Positions 17,782-26,495 of a stretch of DNA of 64,000 bases are shown piece after piece. The translations under genes were made by a program, and so were the position numbers. Source of the DNA: an uncultured Opitutia bacterium (GTDB lineage: Bacteria > Verrucomicrobiota > Verrucomicrobiia > Opitutales > Opitutaceae); the NCBI GenBank assembly GCA_903900845.1, contig CAIUOU010000014.1:80112-144111 (forward strand), written 5' to 3'. Position 1 is the stretch's first letter. Each line of letters opens with the position of its first letter. Under the pieces are notes generated by a model. The model saw only the letters and a program-made list of their open reading frames with translations, made no database searches and was not told the origin of the DNA.

Positions 17782-18351
17782 TTATTTGCGGCCGGCGGCC
17801 TTGGTTTCCTTCGCGAGGATCTTCACCGCATCGTCGATTCCGGCGCGGACTTTTTTGTCCATGCGCTCGATGAAGAGCACGCCGTTCAAGTGATCGACCT
17901 CGTGCTGGATGCAGCGCGCAAAAAGGCCGTCGCAGGAAAGCTGATGCGGAGTGCCGCGCTCGTCCTGGAATGTCACCCGGATCGCGTCGGGCCGTAGCAC
18001 ATCGCCCCGGATGCCCGGAAAGGAGAGACATCCCTCCTCGTAGGAGGTGACTTCAGTGCCCTTCACCGGCGTGACGGCCGGGTTGGCCAGTGTCATGGGC
18101 ATGAACAGTTCCAGCGGTGGCCGCGCGCCGTCCAACTCCCAGGAAAACTTCGCATCGGCGCCGCGCAGGTCGACGACGCAAAGCTGGAGGGCATGGCCGA
18201 TCTGTTGCGCGGCGAGGCCGATTCCTTCCGCCTCGTGCATGGTTTCCACCATCTCGGCGGCCAGGCGCGCGAGGGCGGGATCGAAGGTCGTCACCCGCGC
18301 ACCTTTGGTGCGCAGGACCGGCTTGTTGTAGTGGACGATACGGAGGGTCAT
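17782..18351 (-). CDS. def: Peptide deformylase
   Basis: A 189-residue enzyme that removes the formyl group from nascent proteins at the ribosome. The three motifs are intact: GIGLAAQQ (43-50), EGCLSFPG with metal ligand Cys108, and QHEVDH with His150, catalytic Glu151 and His154. A 15-residue insert around residues 65-85 (KFSWELDGARPPLELF) is longer than in E. coli Def. It heads the minus-strand run with the oxidoreductase (6-base gap). It is separated by 82 bases from the DUF1080 gene upstream. Confidence 0.94.
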   Translation of the reverse strand: MTLRIVHYNKPVLRTKGARVTTFDPALARLAAEMVETMHEAEGIGLAAQQIGHALQLCVVDLRGADAKFSWELDGARPPLELFMPMTLANPAVTPVKGTEVTSYEEGCLSFPGIRGDVLRPDAIRVTFQDERGTPHQLSCDGLFARCIQHEVDHLNGVLFIERMDKKVRAGIDDAVKILAKETKAAGRK

Positions 18352-18433
18352 CCGGGAAGCCGCGGAACGTGGTTCCCGTCCGGAGGACCCGCAAATAAAT
18401 ACTGCCGCCGGAGCGCGGAGCGCGACGACGGCC

Positions 18434-19627
18434 TTACTTCTTCTTCTCCTCCCAGGCCTGCGCGCGCTCGATGCGCTCCAATTCCCTCTGCGGCGCCGAG
18501 CCGGCGGCCAACTTACCGTGCTTGATAAGATAGCGGAACGCGCGGAGCACGCCGAGGATTTCGCCCTTGCGGGACTCCAGTTCGGTCGAGGGCAGTCCCT
18601 TGAGTCCGATCGTGTAGGTGGTCGCGAGTTCCTCCACGCGCTTGGTGGCGGCGGGTTCCGACTCGTAGACCAGCGACTCCGCCAGCCGTAGTAGACGCTC
18701 GGTTCCCTGGCGTTGCTCGGCGTCCGACCGAAGGTCCGCCGCGGTCGCGCGGCGCTTGGCGGTGGTCGCGGCGGGAGTGAGCGCGCCGTCGGTGCCGCCC
18801 TCGGATGAGCGAGGCGGCAAAGGCCGGTACCAGATGTTGCGGAAACGGACCGGATTCCCGTGGTCCTGCAGTTTCAGCGGGCCGCTTTCCGGGAACGGCC
18901 CCGGCTTGGTGCGCCGCATATGTCCGCCTTGTCCTTCCAATGGAGTGTGGTCCTGCACGAGGACGCCGTTGCAGAATACGGTGAGATAACCGGGGTCCAC
19001 GACCCGCCCGTCCCGGTAAACGGGACGACGAAAAATTATGTCCACCTGCTGGAACTCACCGGGCGGGCGCAGCGGGTTAGCGAGCGGCGGGTTGGTGCCG
19101 TAGACGGAATTGGCGAAACCGTCCGCATAGGTCGGGTTCTCGTGGTTGTCCAGGACCTGCACCTCGACGAGGCCCATCAGGAAAATACCGCTGTTGCCTC
19201 GGCCCTGGCTATTGCCCTTAACCTCGCGCGGCGCAGCCCATTCAACATGCAACTGGCAGTCGCCGAACCGCGCCTTGGATCGGATGTAACCTGACTTCGG
19301 CACGCACTCGAGGGCGCCATCCCGCACGATCCACTTGGTGGGACCTCCCTCCTTCCCGTCCGACTCCCAGTTGGCGAGCGCACTGGCGCTGCCGTCGAAG
19401 AGCACGATGGCATCGGCTGGCGGACGGCCGGGTTGGCCTGGCAGGCTGGGAGTGCCGGCCACGACCCGCGGCGGCTGCGGCCGGTTGCGGTCGTGGATTC
19501 CCCACGGGTGGGTTTCGTCGGGCGGATCGCCGTAGAACGCGGGACCGATCGAGAGCGGGACGGGGGCAGCGGCAAAGACCGGGGCGGTGAGAAGAGCGAG
19601 CGCGGCGGAGCGGAGCGAGGGGTTCAT
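18434..19627 (-). CDS. Secreted DUF1080 protein (3-keto-disaccharide hydrolase-like)
   Basis: A 397-residue exported protein with a signal peptide of about 20 residues (ALALLTAPVFAAA). The DUF1080 lectin-like jelly roll spans about residues 75-300: AIVLFDGSASALANWE, the WIVRDGALECVP strand, NSGIFLMG and VQVLDNHENPTYADG. From established family knowledge, some DUF1080 members hydrolyse 3-keto-glycosides. A Lys/Glu-rich helical tail (about 310-397) is extra. It is divergent from the degenerate sulfatase across 94 bases and likely belongs to carbohydrate catabolism. Confidence 0.8.
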   Translation of the reverse strand: MNPSLRSAALALLTAPVFAAAPVPLSIGPAFYGDPPDETHPWGIHDRNRPQPPRVVAGTPSLPGQPGRPPADAIVLFDGSASALANWESDGKEGGPTKWIVRDGALECVPKSGYIRSKARFGDCQLHVEWAAPREVKGNSQGRGNSGIFLMGLVEVQVLDNHENPTYADGFANSVYGTNPPLANPLRPPGEFQQVDIIFRRPVYRDGRVVDPGYLTVFCNGVLVQDHTPLEGQGGHMRRTKPGPFPESGPLKLQDHGNPVRFRNIWYRPLPPRSSEGGTDGALTPAATTAKRRATAADLRSDAEQRQGTERLLRLAESLVYESEPAATKRVEELATTYTIGLKGLPSTELESRKGEILGVLRAFRYLIKHGKLAAGSAPQRELERIERAQAWEEKKK

Positions 19628-19721
19628 CGTTGGGGGGGCGGAGGAGGCGAAGCCCCGCGGCGGAGCGTGGCAATTGGATTTCGACGTCGGGAGGCCGGAG
19701 CGCCTTATTGGCGTACCAAGC

Positions 19722-20912
19722 ATGGCACCCCCAAATATCCTCTGGATCCTGACCACGCAGTGGCGGGCACGGACGTGCGGCTACGCGGGGGATCCCGACG
19801 CGCGCACCCCGGCGCTCGACGCGCTGGCGGCGGAGGCGGTTGATTTCACGGAGGCGGTGACGCCGCATCCGTTCGGACCCTTCGCGCGCGCCGCGCTTCT
19901 CACCGGCATTCCCTCTCCCGAAAACGGCGTGCGTGACTATTTCGACCCGCTTCCCCGGAACGCACGGACCATAGCGCATGACTTGGGTGAAGACGGTTAC
20001 CGTACGGCATTCTTCGGCAAATGGCATCTGGCCGAAAAGCCGAACGACATGCCCCTGGTGGGTGAGGCGCACGCGCGCCTGCGGGTGGCGGAGGGCGCGC
20101 GGGGCGGGTTCGCGCATTGGCAGGGCTTCGAGGGCGGGTTTCAACTCAATGACCCGTGGCTGCACGGAACCGGAATCGACGAGCCCCGGCGGTTTTTCGG
20201 TTACCAGAGTGACGTCGTCTGCGAGCGTGCGGCCGCATGGCTCGTTTCCGCGAAAGGGTCGCCCGCATTCTGCGTGGTGAGCCTCGAGCCTCCGCACCCG
20301 CCCTACGATGCTCCGGCGGCGGGGGTGGCCCCGCGCGACCCCGCTGAAATGCGGCTGCCGGCGAATGTGCCGGCGGCGGCAGAGGCAAAGGCGCGAAAGG
20401 AGCTCTCAGGCTATCACGCTCACCTCGAGGCGACGGACCGCGCCATCGGGCGCCTGCTGGAGAAAATTGATCCGGACCGTTGCGCGGTGGTTTTCACTTC
20501 GGTGCACGGCGACATGCATGGAGCGCATGGACTTTTCAGAAAGGGCTGGCCGCACGAGGAGAGCGTTCGGGTTCCATTGCTCGTACGATCGCCCGGTTTG
20601 GGCGCGCGCCGTGACCGCGGGGCTCTGTCATTGGTCGACCTGCCGGAGATCACGCGTGGCCTCGCGGCCGGAAAACGCCCGGAAATCAACCGCCGTCACG
20701 CGCGGATCTCGATGCCTTCGGTTGTGGCGCTGCCTCAGCAGTGCGATCGCGTTTGGCGCGGCGTCCGCACGGCGGAGCGCAAACTCGTGCTGGGACCGGA
20801 AGGCGCGCCGTGGCTGCTTTTCGACCTCGAGCGGGACCTACTCGAGCAGGCCAATCTGGCGGAAGATCCCGCCCGCGCGGCCGAAATCGAGCGGCTGCGG
20901 TCGTTCTGTTGA
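19722..20912 (+). CDS. Degenerate sulfatase-family protein (predicted inactive)
   Basis: A 396-residue protein with the alkaline phosphatase/sulfatase fold and no signal peptide. The start NILWILTTQWR aligns with the family NILFI-x-x-D-D/Q block, but both metal-aspartate positions are Thr11-Thr12. The CxPSR block that yields formylglycine reads GPFAR (52-56), so the nucleophile is Gly52. The late DHG/DNG ligand block reads SVHGDMHGAHG with Val261. FGKWH (99-102) and the C-terminal family blocks (GWPHEESVRVPLLVRS) are kept, and the frame is intact. I infer a stable, non-catalytic or re-purposed protein. It converges with the next gene with zero spacing. Confidence 0.8.
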   Translation: MAPPNILWILTTQWRARTCGYAGDPDARTPALDALAAEAVDFTEAVTPHPFGPFARAALLTGIPSPENGVRDYFDPLPRNARTIAHDLGEDGYRTAFFGKWHLAEKPNDMPLVGEAHARLRVAEGARGGFAHWQGFEGGFQLNDPWLHGTGIDEPRRFFGYQSDVVCERAAAWLVSAKGSPAFCVVSLEPPHPPYDAPAAGVAPRDPAEMRLPANVPAAAEAKARKELSGYHAHLEATDRAIGRLLEKIDPDRCAVVFTSVHGDMHGAHGLFRKGWPHEESVRVPLLVRSPGLGARRDRGALSLVDLPEITRGLAAGKRPEINRRHARISMPSVVALPQQCDRVWRGVRTAERKLVLGPEGAPWLLFDLERDLLEQANLAEDPARAAEIERLRSFC

Positions 20913-21533
20913 TCAGGCGTTCTTCGCCGAGGATGATTTGCGGGCCAGATACGGACAGACGAGATGGCGGGAGAATAGCACCGGCAGCAGCCCCGGAAGA
21001 ATCAACGCGGTGCCTGCTCCGGCGACGTCTAGTGAAAGTTTCCCCCTTAGGAAGAGCGCCCCGAAGCCCGCGGACGTGATGGCCAGCACCGGAAAGAACG
21101 CGGCACGTAGGTGGGTGCCGTAGGCGAAGAGGAAGGCCACGATCAATCCCGGTAGCGCCGCGTGCGGTGGAAGCAGGGTGATCGTCAGCCCGATCGCAAA
21201 CGCGATGGGGGCGTTCATCGCATCGTGTTCCTTGCAGACCATCGTCTGCAGGATGGTCGCCGCGCATAGGATCATCCCCCTTAACGCCAGCGGGACGTAC
21301 TTCATGAGGCCCTGCGCGTCCGGTGCGCGCGCGATTGCCTCCATCAGGAGCCAGGCTCCGGCAAAAGCGCGGATCAGATCAAAACCGTGCGTCCAAAGTC
21401 TCAACGTCCGGCCCCAGTAACCGTCCCAATCGCGCGTCAGGTCTCGGTATTGGACCCGGTGGCCGTGAAAGACGGCGGCCGGAGTCAGGAGCAGAGCAAG
21501 CGCACCGAGCAGTTTGAGCCAGTCGATGCTCAT
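20913..21533 (-). CDS. Polytopic membrane protein, unknown function
   Basis: A 206-residue integral membrane protein with about six hydrophobic segments (near residues 5-22, 50-68, 82-98, 106-122, 125-145 and 150-190). No motif I can name. A short polar loop LQTMVCKEHDAMNAP (94-108) is the most conserved-looking part. The ATG at 21533 gives an N-terminus that begins directly with the first membrane segment. Its stop abuts the stop of the sulfatase-like gene with no base between them. It starts 130 bases from the divergent gltX. Confidence 0.65.
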   Translation of the reverse strand: MSIDWLKLLGALALLLTPAAVFHGHRVQYRDLTRDWDGYWGRTLRLWTHGFDLIRAFAGAWLLMEAIARAPDAQGLMKYVPLALRGMILCAATILQTMVCKEHDAMNAPIAFAIGLTITLLPPHAALPGLIVAFLFAYGTHLRAAFFPVLAITSAGFGALFLRGKLSLDVAGAGTALILPGLLPVLFSRHLVCPYLARKSSSAKNA

Positions 21534-21663
21534 GGAATGAAAGTCACCGTCGGAGTCTCGTCTGCGACCTCCCTCACGCAAGGACAGAGTCTTTGACAGC
21601 CGCGGGGCTGCGGGCGGAACCTATCGTTTCGGCGCCGGTATCCGCCGCTTCATCCTTTCCGCC

Positions 21664-23055
21664 ATGTCCAACGTCCGAGTGCGCTTCGCGCCCAGTCCCA
21701 CCGGTTTCTTCCACATCGGCAGTGCCCGCACTGCGCTGTTCAACTGGCTGTACGCCCGTCACACCGGCGGCACGTTTATCCTGCGGATCGAGGACACCGA
21801 CAAGGAGCGCAACAGCGAGGCGTTCCTCAGCCTGATCTACGAAAGCCTCACGTGGCTCGGTCTGAATTGGGATGAGGGTCCGCGTTTCTCCGGCAGCGGG
21901 GGCGGCGACCGCGGTCCGTACCGGCAGAGCGAGCGTGGGGACATTTACCGCGAATACGTCCAACGCCTGCGCGACTCCGGCCGCGCCTACGAGAAAGACG
22001 GCGCCATCTGGTTCCGCCTCGAGGGCGAGCGTCACGAGGTGTTCGACGAGCACCGCAAAAAAACCGTGACCAAAGTTAAGGGCGCGCCCGTCGTGATCGA
22101 GGATCGTATCCGCGGCCGGGTGGAGCGCATGGAGGACGAGGACTTCGTCATCGTGCGTTCGGATGGTAATCCGGTGTTCCACCTCGTGAACGTCGTCGAC
22201 GACATCGCGATGGGCGTCACGCACATCATCCGTGGCGAGGACCACCTCTCGAACACGAGCAAGCACGTGCGGTTGTACGAGGGCTTCGGCGTCACGCCGC
22301 CGGCCTTCGCCCACATCCCGCTCATCCTGAAACAGAACGGTCCGGGCAAGATGTCGAAGCGCGACCAAGGGGCGCTGATCGAGGAGTATCAGCGGCGCGG
22401 CTACCTGCCCGAGGCGCTGGTCAACTTCCTGTGCCTGCTCGGGTGGAATCCGGGCGATGATCGCGAAAAGATGCCGATCGAGGAAATCATCCGCCTGTTC
22501 GATCTGCCCGGGGTCAACCAGAGCAACGCGCGCTTCGATGACCGTAAGCTGGCCCACATGAACATGGCCTACCTGCTCGAGTTGCCGGCCGACCGCTTCG
22601 TGGCTCTGGCGCGCGAAAACCTGGCCCGCCGTGAGGAGCCGGCGGCCCGCGCTGCCATCGCGGCCGACGCCGCGTTTTTCCGCGAGGTGATGCTGCTCTG
22701 CCAGCCAAAGCTGAAGGGCTTGGAGGAACTGCCCGCGTACGCTGGATATTTCTTCACGGAGGATTTTGCGATCGATCCCAAGGTGCGCGAGAAGGTCTTG
22801 GCCAAGGGCGACCCGGCCGCGCGGCTGCGCGAGTTGCGCGCGGAGCTGGCCGCGATGGATTTCTCGAGCGACACGGCGATCGAGGAAGCCATCAAGGCGC
22901 TCGCCAACCGGGGGGGCTTCGGCTTCGGCGATTACCAGGGAGTGGCCCGGCTTGCGCTTTCTGGCACCAACGTTGGCCCCAGCATCACCGGCATGATGCG
23001 CGTCCTGGGGCGGGATCGGGTCTTGGCCCGTTTCGACCGGCTGCTCGCGACCTGA
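21664..23055 (+). CDS. gltX: Glutamyl-tRNA synthetase
   Basis: A 463-residue class I aminoacyl-tRNA synthetase that charges tRNA-Glu. Signature motifs: HIGS in [10 protein letters not shown] (14-22), RGEDHLSNT (190-198) and KMSKR (229-233). The C-terminal anticodon-binding helical domain occupies about 320-463. The length matches discriminating and non-discriminating bacterial GluRS alike; no GatCAB gene is in the window to decide. A canonical TTGACA lies 70 bases upstream (21594), but no -10 is placed properly. It converges with the isoaspartyl peptidase with a six-base gap. Confidence 0.96.
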   Translation: MSNVRVRFAPSPTGFFHIGSARTALFNWLYARHTGGTFILRIEDTDKERNSEAFLSLIYESLTWLGLNWDEGPRFSGSGGGDRGPYRQSERGDIYREYVQRLRDSGRAYEKDGAIWFRLEGERHEVFDEHRKKTVTKVKGAPVVIEDRIRGRVERMEDEDFVIVRSDGNPVFHLVNVVDDIAMGVTHIIRGEDHLSNTSKHVRLYEGFGVTPPAFAHIPLILKQNGPGKMSKRDQGALIEEYQRRGYLPEALVNFLCLLGWNPGDDREKMPIEEIIRLFDLPGVNQSNARFDDRKLAHMNMAYLLELPADRFVALARENLARREEPAARAAIAADAAFFREVMLLCQPKLKGLEELPAYAGYFFTEDFAIDPKVREKVLAKGDPAARLRELRAELAAMDFSSDTAIEEAIKALANRGGFGFGDYQGVARLALSGTNVGPSITGMMRVLGRDRVLARFDRLLAT

Positions 23056-23061
23056 CGGGCT

Positions 23062-24132
23062 TCAGCGGAAAATCGCGATCTCCGCGTCCCGGCCCTCGAG
23101 GCGGTGGCCGCGGTACATGCCTGGGGTATTGAAGGGCAGGGCGACGTTGCCGTGGCGATCGATTGCGATCACCCCGCCGTCGCCACCGAGCGCCCCGACT
23201 TTCGCGATCGTGGCGGCGGCCGCCTCGGCGATGGGTGCGCCCTTGTATTCCATCTGGGCGGCGATGTCCCTCGCCACCCCGACGCGGATGAAGAACTCGC
23301 CATGGCCGGTGGCGCTGACGGCGCACGTGGCGTTGGCGGCGTAGGTGCCGGCCCCGATGATGGGCGAATCGCCGACGCGCCCGAACTTCTTGTTTGTCAT
23401 GCCACCCGTGGAGGTGCCGGCCGCGAGGTTCCCGTTCTTATCCAAGGCGACGCACCCGACGGTCCCGTACTTCCGCTCGACGTCGAGGGAGTCGTTCTCG
23501 TCGATGGTCGCGAAGAGCGGGCCTGATGGGCCGCCGAGCGCGGCGCGGCGGTTGGACTGCTCCTTCTCCTTCTGTTGTGCGCGCCGGAGTTCCTCCCGCC
23601 GGCGTTCGGTTTGGAAGTACTCGTTGGTGACCAGCTCGATTCCGCCGACCTGCTCTGCAAAGCGCTCTGCGCCGGTGCCGGCGAACATGACGTGCGGCGA
23701 GCGCTCCATCACGGCTCGGGCGAGGGTGATCGGATTCCGCACGCGCGAAACTCCCGCCACCGCTCCGGCGGCGAGCGTGCGGCCGTCCATGATCGATGCG
23801 TCGAGCTCGCACTTGCCCTCCGCGTTCAACACCGCGCCATGGCCGGCGTTGAATAGCGGGGAGTCCTCGAGCACGCGGATCGCCGCGACCACGGCATCGA
23901 GGGCGACGCCCCCCCCGGACAGCACGGCGTGGCCGGCGTCGAGCGCCCGGGCTAGGTCCGCGCGATAGCGGGTTTCGAGCTCGGGGCTGAGCTTCTCGCG
24001 GGTGATCACGCCGGCGCCGCCGTGGATCACGAGTCCGTAGGAGGGTTTCATCGGGGAGGCGTTGGAAGCGGATTCGGCGGCCGGACAAATGCCGGCGAGC
24101 GTGAGAAAGAGCGCGAAGGGACGAAGGTTCAT
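23062..24132 (-). CDS. Secreted isoaspartyl peptidase / type III L-asparaginase
   Basis: A 356-residue N-terminal nucleophile hydrolase. A signal peptide covers about residues 1-19 (FALFLTLAGICPAAE). The alpha chain begins SYGLVIHGGAG, and the precursor would cleave before Thr224 in YGTVGCVAL, the catalytic nucleophile of the beta chain. The downstream AAGTSTGGMTNKKFGRVGDSPIIGAGTYA is diagnostic of the family. It cleaves isoaspartyl dipeptides and asparagine in the periplasm. It is 12 bases after the acetyltransferase on the same strand, a probable operon. Confidence 0.93.
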   Translation of the reverse strand: MNLRPFALFLTLAGICPAAESASNASPMKPSYGLVIHGGAGVITREKLSPELETRYRADLARALDAGHAVLSGGGVALDAVVAAIRVLEDSPLFNAGHGAVLNAEGKCELDASIMDGRTLAAGAVAGVSRVRNPITLARAVMERSPHVMFAGTGAERFAEQVGGIELVTNEYFQTERRREELRRAQQKEKEQSNRRAALGGPSGPLFATIDENDSLDVERKYGTVGCVALDKNGNLAAGTSTGGMTNKKFGRVGDSPIIGAGTYAANATCAVSATGHGEFFIRVGVARDIAAQMEYKGAPIAEAAAATIAKVGALGGDGGVIAIDRHGNVALPFNTPGMYRGHRLEGRDAEIAIFR

Positions 24133-24144
24133 TTTCAGGTCAAG

Positions 24145-24657
24145 TCACGGCGCCACTCGCCGTCCCACGATCACCAGGTCGCGTTCAGCTCCGTCGAGGA
24201 CCGCCACGCGCGGCAGGTGCGCCCAGCGCTCGAATCCGTGCGTGGCGAAGAGCCTCAGGCTGGGCTCGTTGTGGCCAAAGATATACCCCAGCAGCGTGTG
24301 CAGTCCGAGCGTCGGCGCTCGCTCCAGCGCGGCCTGCAGCAACCTCCGGCCATGGCCCTGCCGACGGCTGCCGGGGTCGACGTAAATCGCGATCATCGCC
24401 GTGCCGTCATACGCCGCGCGGGGGTAAAAGGTATCGAAACTCAACCAAGCCTGAATCCTCCCGGAGGACTCCGCGAGCACCCATAGTGGGCGCGAGGGTT
24501 GCTGGTGGGCGGAGAACCATGCGCGCCGAGAGTCGACCGTAACCGGCTCGAGGTCGGCCGTCACCATCCGGCCGGGAATGGTCGCGTTGTAGATCGCCAC
24601 GATCGCCGGCAGGTCTGTTTCCTTGGCGTCGCGCAGGATGAAAGCATCGGCAGCCAT
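24145..24657 (-). CDS. GNAT acetyltransferase, phosphinothricin-acetyltransferase-like
   Basis: A 170-residue acetyl-CoA-dependent N-acetyltransferase. The N-terminus FILRDAKETDLPAIVAIYNATI and the acetyl-CoA loop YVDPGSRRQGHGRRLL (about 92-107) follow the PAT/YncA pattern, including LLGYIFGHNEPSLRLFATHGF. The substrate could be L-amino acid sulfones or methionine derivatives, as in MddA, but this is inference. The ATG at 24657 starts the domain directly. The gene lies upstream of the isoaspartyl peptidase and is divergent from the cytochrome fusion gene. Confidence 0.85.
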   Translation of the reverse strand: MAADAFILRDAKETDLPAIVAIYNATIPGRMVTADLEPVTVDSRRAWFSAHQQPSRPLWVLAESSGRIQAWLSFDTFYPRAAYDGTAMIAIYVDPGSRRQGHGRRLLQAALERAPTLGLHTLLGYIFGHNEPSLRLFATHGFERWAHLPRVAVLDGAERDLVIVGRRVAP

Positions 24658-24775
24658 GATTCGGGTCGCAGCGTGGTGGGTGTCCTTCGGAAGGCGAGCC
24701 CGGTGGGGGAATTTCGAGCGGCGGGATCCAGTGGGTTGACGGTCGTGTTCTCGATGCCACGTTCGCGCCGTTGGT

Positions 24776-26428
24776 ATGCCCCGATTCTCTGCGCTAACAT
24801 TGGCTGCCTTTTTTGCTTTCGCCCCGCCGGGGGCCGCGGCCGAAGCATCCGGCTTGGAACACGGCCGCGGCATCTATGTCGCACGGTGCGCGATGTGTCA
24901 TGGCGCCACGGGCGACGGCTTCGCCGACTCCTTTCCACCGCTGGCGAAATCCGACTGGCTGGCTGTGAATCGCGATGGCTCGATCGCCGCCGTGGTCGCG
25001 GGGTTGAATCGGGAAATTGTAGTGAACGGACGCACCTACCGCGGCCAGATGCCGCCGGTGATCATCGATGACGACGAGGTCGCCTCCGTGCTGACCTTCG
25101 TCCTGAATTCCTGGGGTAACCCCGGAGGAGAGGTCACCGCCGAGGAAGTGCGGAAAGTGCGTTTCACGACGCCCTTCAAGACCTTCGCGGAACTGAAGGC
25201 GGCGGGGGACTACCGTCCGCTGCCGCCGGCTCCGCCGGGTTTCACGATCCGGGAGGTGGTGCGCTTGGCCGACTTCGGCGTTCGCCTCGCGGGCGACGGC
25301 CGCGGCGGTCCGCTGTACGTGCTGGGTCAGGCGGGCGGGGTCTGGCGGGTGGATCCGGCCTCGGGAAATCTGCGGCAGATTCTCTGGCCGCGGGACTTCC
25401 CCGGCATGAAGCCCGGAGAGTTTCAGACCCTGGGTATGGTGCTCGATCCGGAGGGCCGCCTGTGGATCACGACCAACCAGCGCGTGCCGACGCGTCCCCA
25501 CGAGACGAATGAAGTGGCGATTTACCGCACCGCTCGCCGCAGCGCCGAGGGCGATCCGGTTGATCCGCGGCTGTGGCTGCAGACCGGCTATCCTTGGGGC
25601 AACGCCCACTTCAACCACGGCATCTCCGACCTGCGATTCGGACCCGACGGCTTCCTCTACGTGAGCAGCGGCTCGCGGACCGACGGAGGCGAGGAGGGCA
25701 AGGTCGCGCACTTCGCCAAGATCGGGGAGACTGCCATCACGGCGGCCCTATGGCGTCTCGATCCACGTTCCGAAGCGCCGCGCATCGAGGTGGTCGCGCG
25801 AGGGATTCGTAACGCGTACAGCTTCGCGTGGGATGGCGTGGGCAACCTTTTCACGGTCTCGAACGGACCTGACGCCCACGCGCCGGAGGAAATGGACCAC
25901 GTGATCCCGCCGGGCCCCGGCGAAGAACCCCGGCACCATGGCTTCCCCTACCAGATGGGCGACACTCCGGCCGGAACGAAATGGTACCCCCATACGCCGG
26001 CCGCCCCGTCGGGCGCGCGCTTCGTGCTCCCGGTGCGAAACATCGGGCCGGCGGGATTGATGCACGGGAAACCCACGGCTACCTTCAACGCGCACAGCTC
26101 GCCCGCGGGTTTGCTCTGGCTTGGCGCCGAGTGGCCGGAGTCGGTCCGCCATGGGTTCCTGATGGGACGCCTGGGCAGTTTCCTGCCGGGGCCCGGACCG
26201 GACGAGGAACACGGCTTCGACGTGCTGCACCTCCGTCTGGAGCGCCGGGCCGACGGAGGCTGGGACGCGCGCACCACGACCTTCCTATCCCAACTTGGAC
26301 GCCCGATTGACGTCTTCCTCGGTGCTCCGGGCGTGCTGCATGTGCTCGAGTACACGCGGCCGACGGACCTGCGCGGCAAGGCCGGTTGGCTGCCCGGGCG
26401 GATCCTGGAGCTTTCCGTGCGCCGATGA
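24776..26428 (+). CDS. Secreted cytochrome c fused to a glucose/sorbosone dehydrogenase-type propeller
   Basis: A 550-residue periplasmic protein. A signal peptide (1-22, ending PPGAAAEA) is followed by one c-type cytochrome domain with heme motif CAMCH (Cys38, Cys41, His42) and the likely axial Met92 in GQMPP. Residues 150-550 form a six-bladed-type propeller with blocks such as GMVLDPEGRLWITTNQRV, LRFGPDGFLYVSSGS and ARGIRNAYSFAWD, similar to PQQ-dependent soluble glucose/sorbosone dehydrogenases. I infer a periplasmic sugar or alcohol oxidation step with direct electron transfer to the heme. The cofactor site cannot be confirmed by eye. Confidence 0.85.
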   Translation: MPRFSALTLAAFFAFAPPGAAAEASGLEHGRGIYVARCAMCHGATGDGFADSFPPLAKSDWLAVNRDGSIAAVVAGLNREIVVNGRTYRGQMPPVIIDDDEVASVLTFVLNSWGNPGGEVTAEEVRKVRFTTPFKTFAELKAAGDYRPLPPAPPGFTIREVVRLADFGVRLAGDGRGGPLYVLGQAGGVWRVDPASGNLRQILWPRDFPGMKPGEFQTLGMVLDPEGRLWITTNQRVPTRPHETNEVAIYRTARRSAEGDPVDPRLWLQTGYPWGNAHFNHGISDLRFGPDGFLYVSSGSRTDGGEEGKVAHFAKIGETAITAALWRLDPRSEAPRIEVVARGIRNAYSFAWDGVGNLFTVSNGPDAHAPEEMDHVIPPGPGEEPRHHGFPYQMGDTPAGTKWYPHTPAAPSGARFVLPVRNIGPAGLMHGKPTATFNAHSSPAGLLWLGAEWPESVRHGFLMGRLGSFLPGPGPDEEHGFDVLHLRLERRADGGWDARTTTFLSQLGRPIDVFLGAPGVLHVLEYTRPTDLRGKAGWLPGRILELSVRR

Positions 26429-26450
26429 GCAGGCGTGTGCACGGGGCCAT

Positions 26451-26486
26451 TTCCCTTGCGGCGCCGGCGGATTCGGGAGGAATACG
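26451..26486 (+). promoter_or_regulatory. Candidate promoter of zwf-opcA
   Basis: TTCCCTTGCGG (26451-26461) repeats the block found upstream of the M29 peptidase. The hexamer AATACG follows after 19 bases (26481-26486), ten bases before the zwf ATG. GGGAGG (26475-26480) may be the ribosome binding site instead. Confidence 0.3.
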
Positions 26487-26495
26487 GCGCGTTCC

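Noticed and set aside
21594..21628. Perfect TTGACA upstream of gltX
   Set aside because: The nearest TA-rich hexamer (TATCGT, 21623) is 23 bases away, too far for a sigma-70 promoter.
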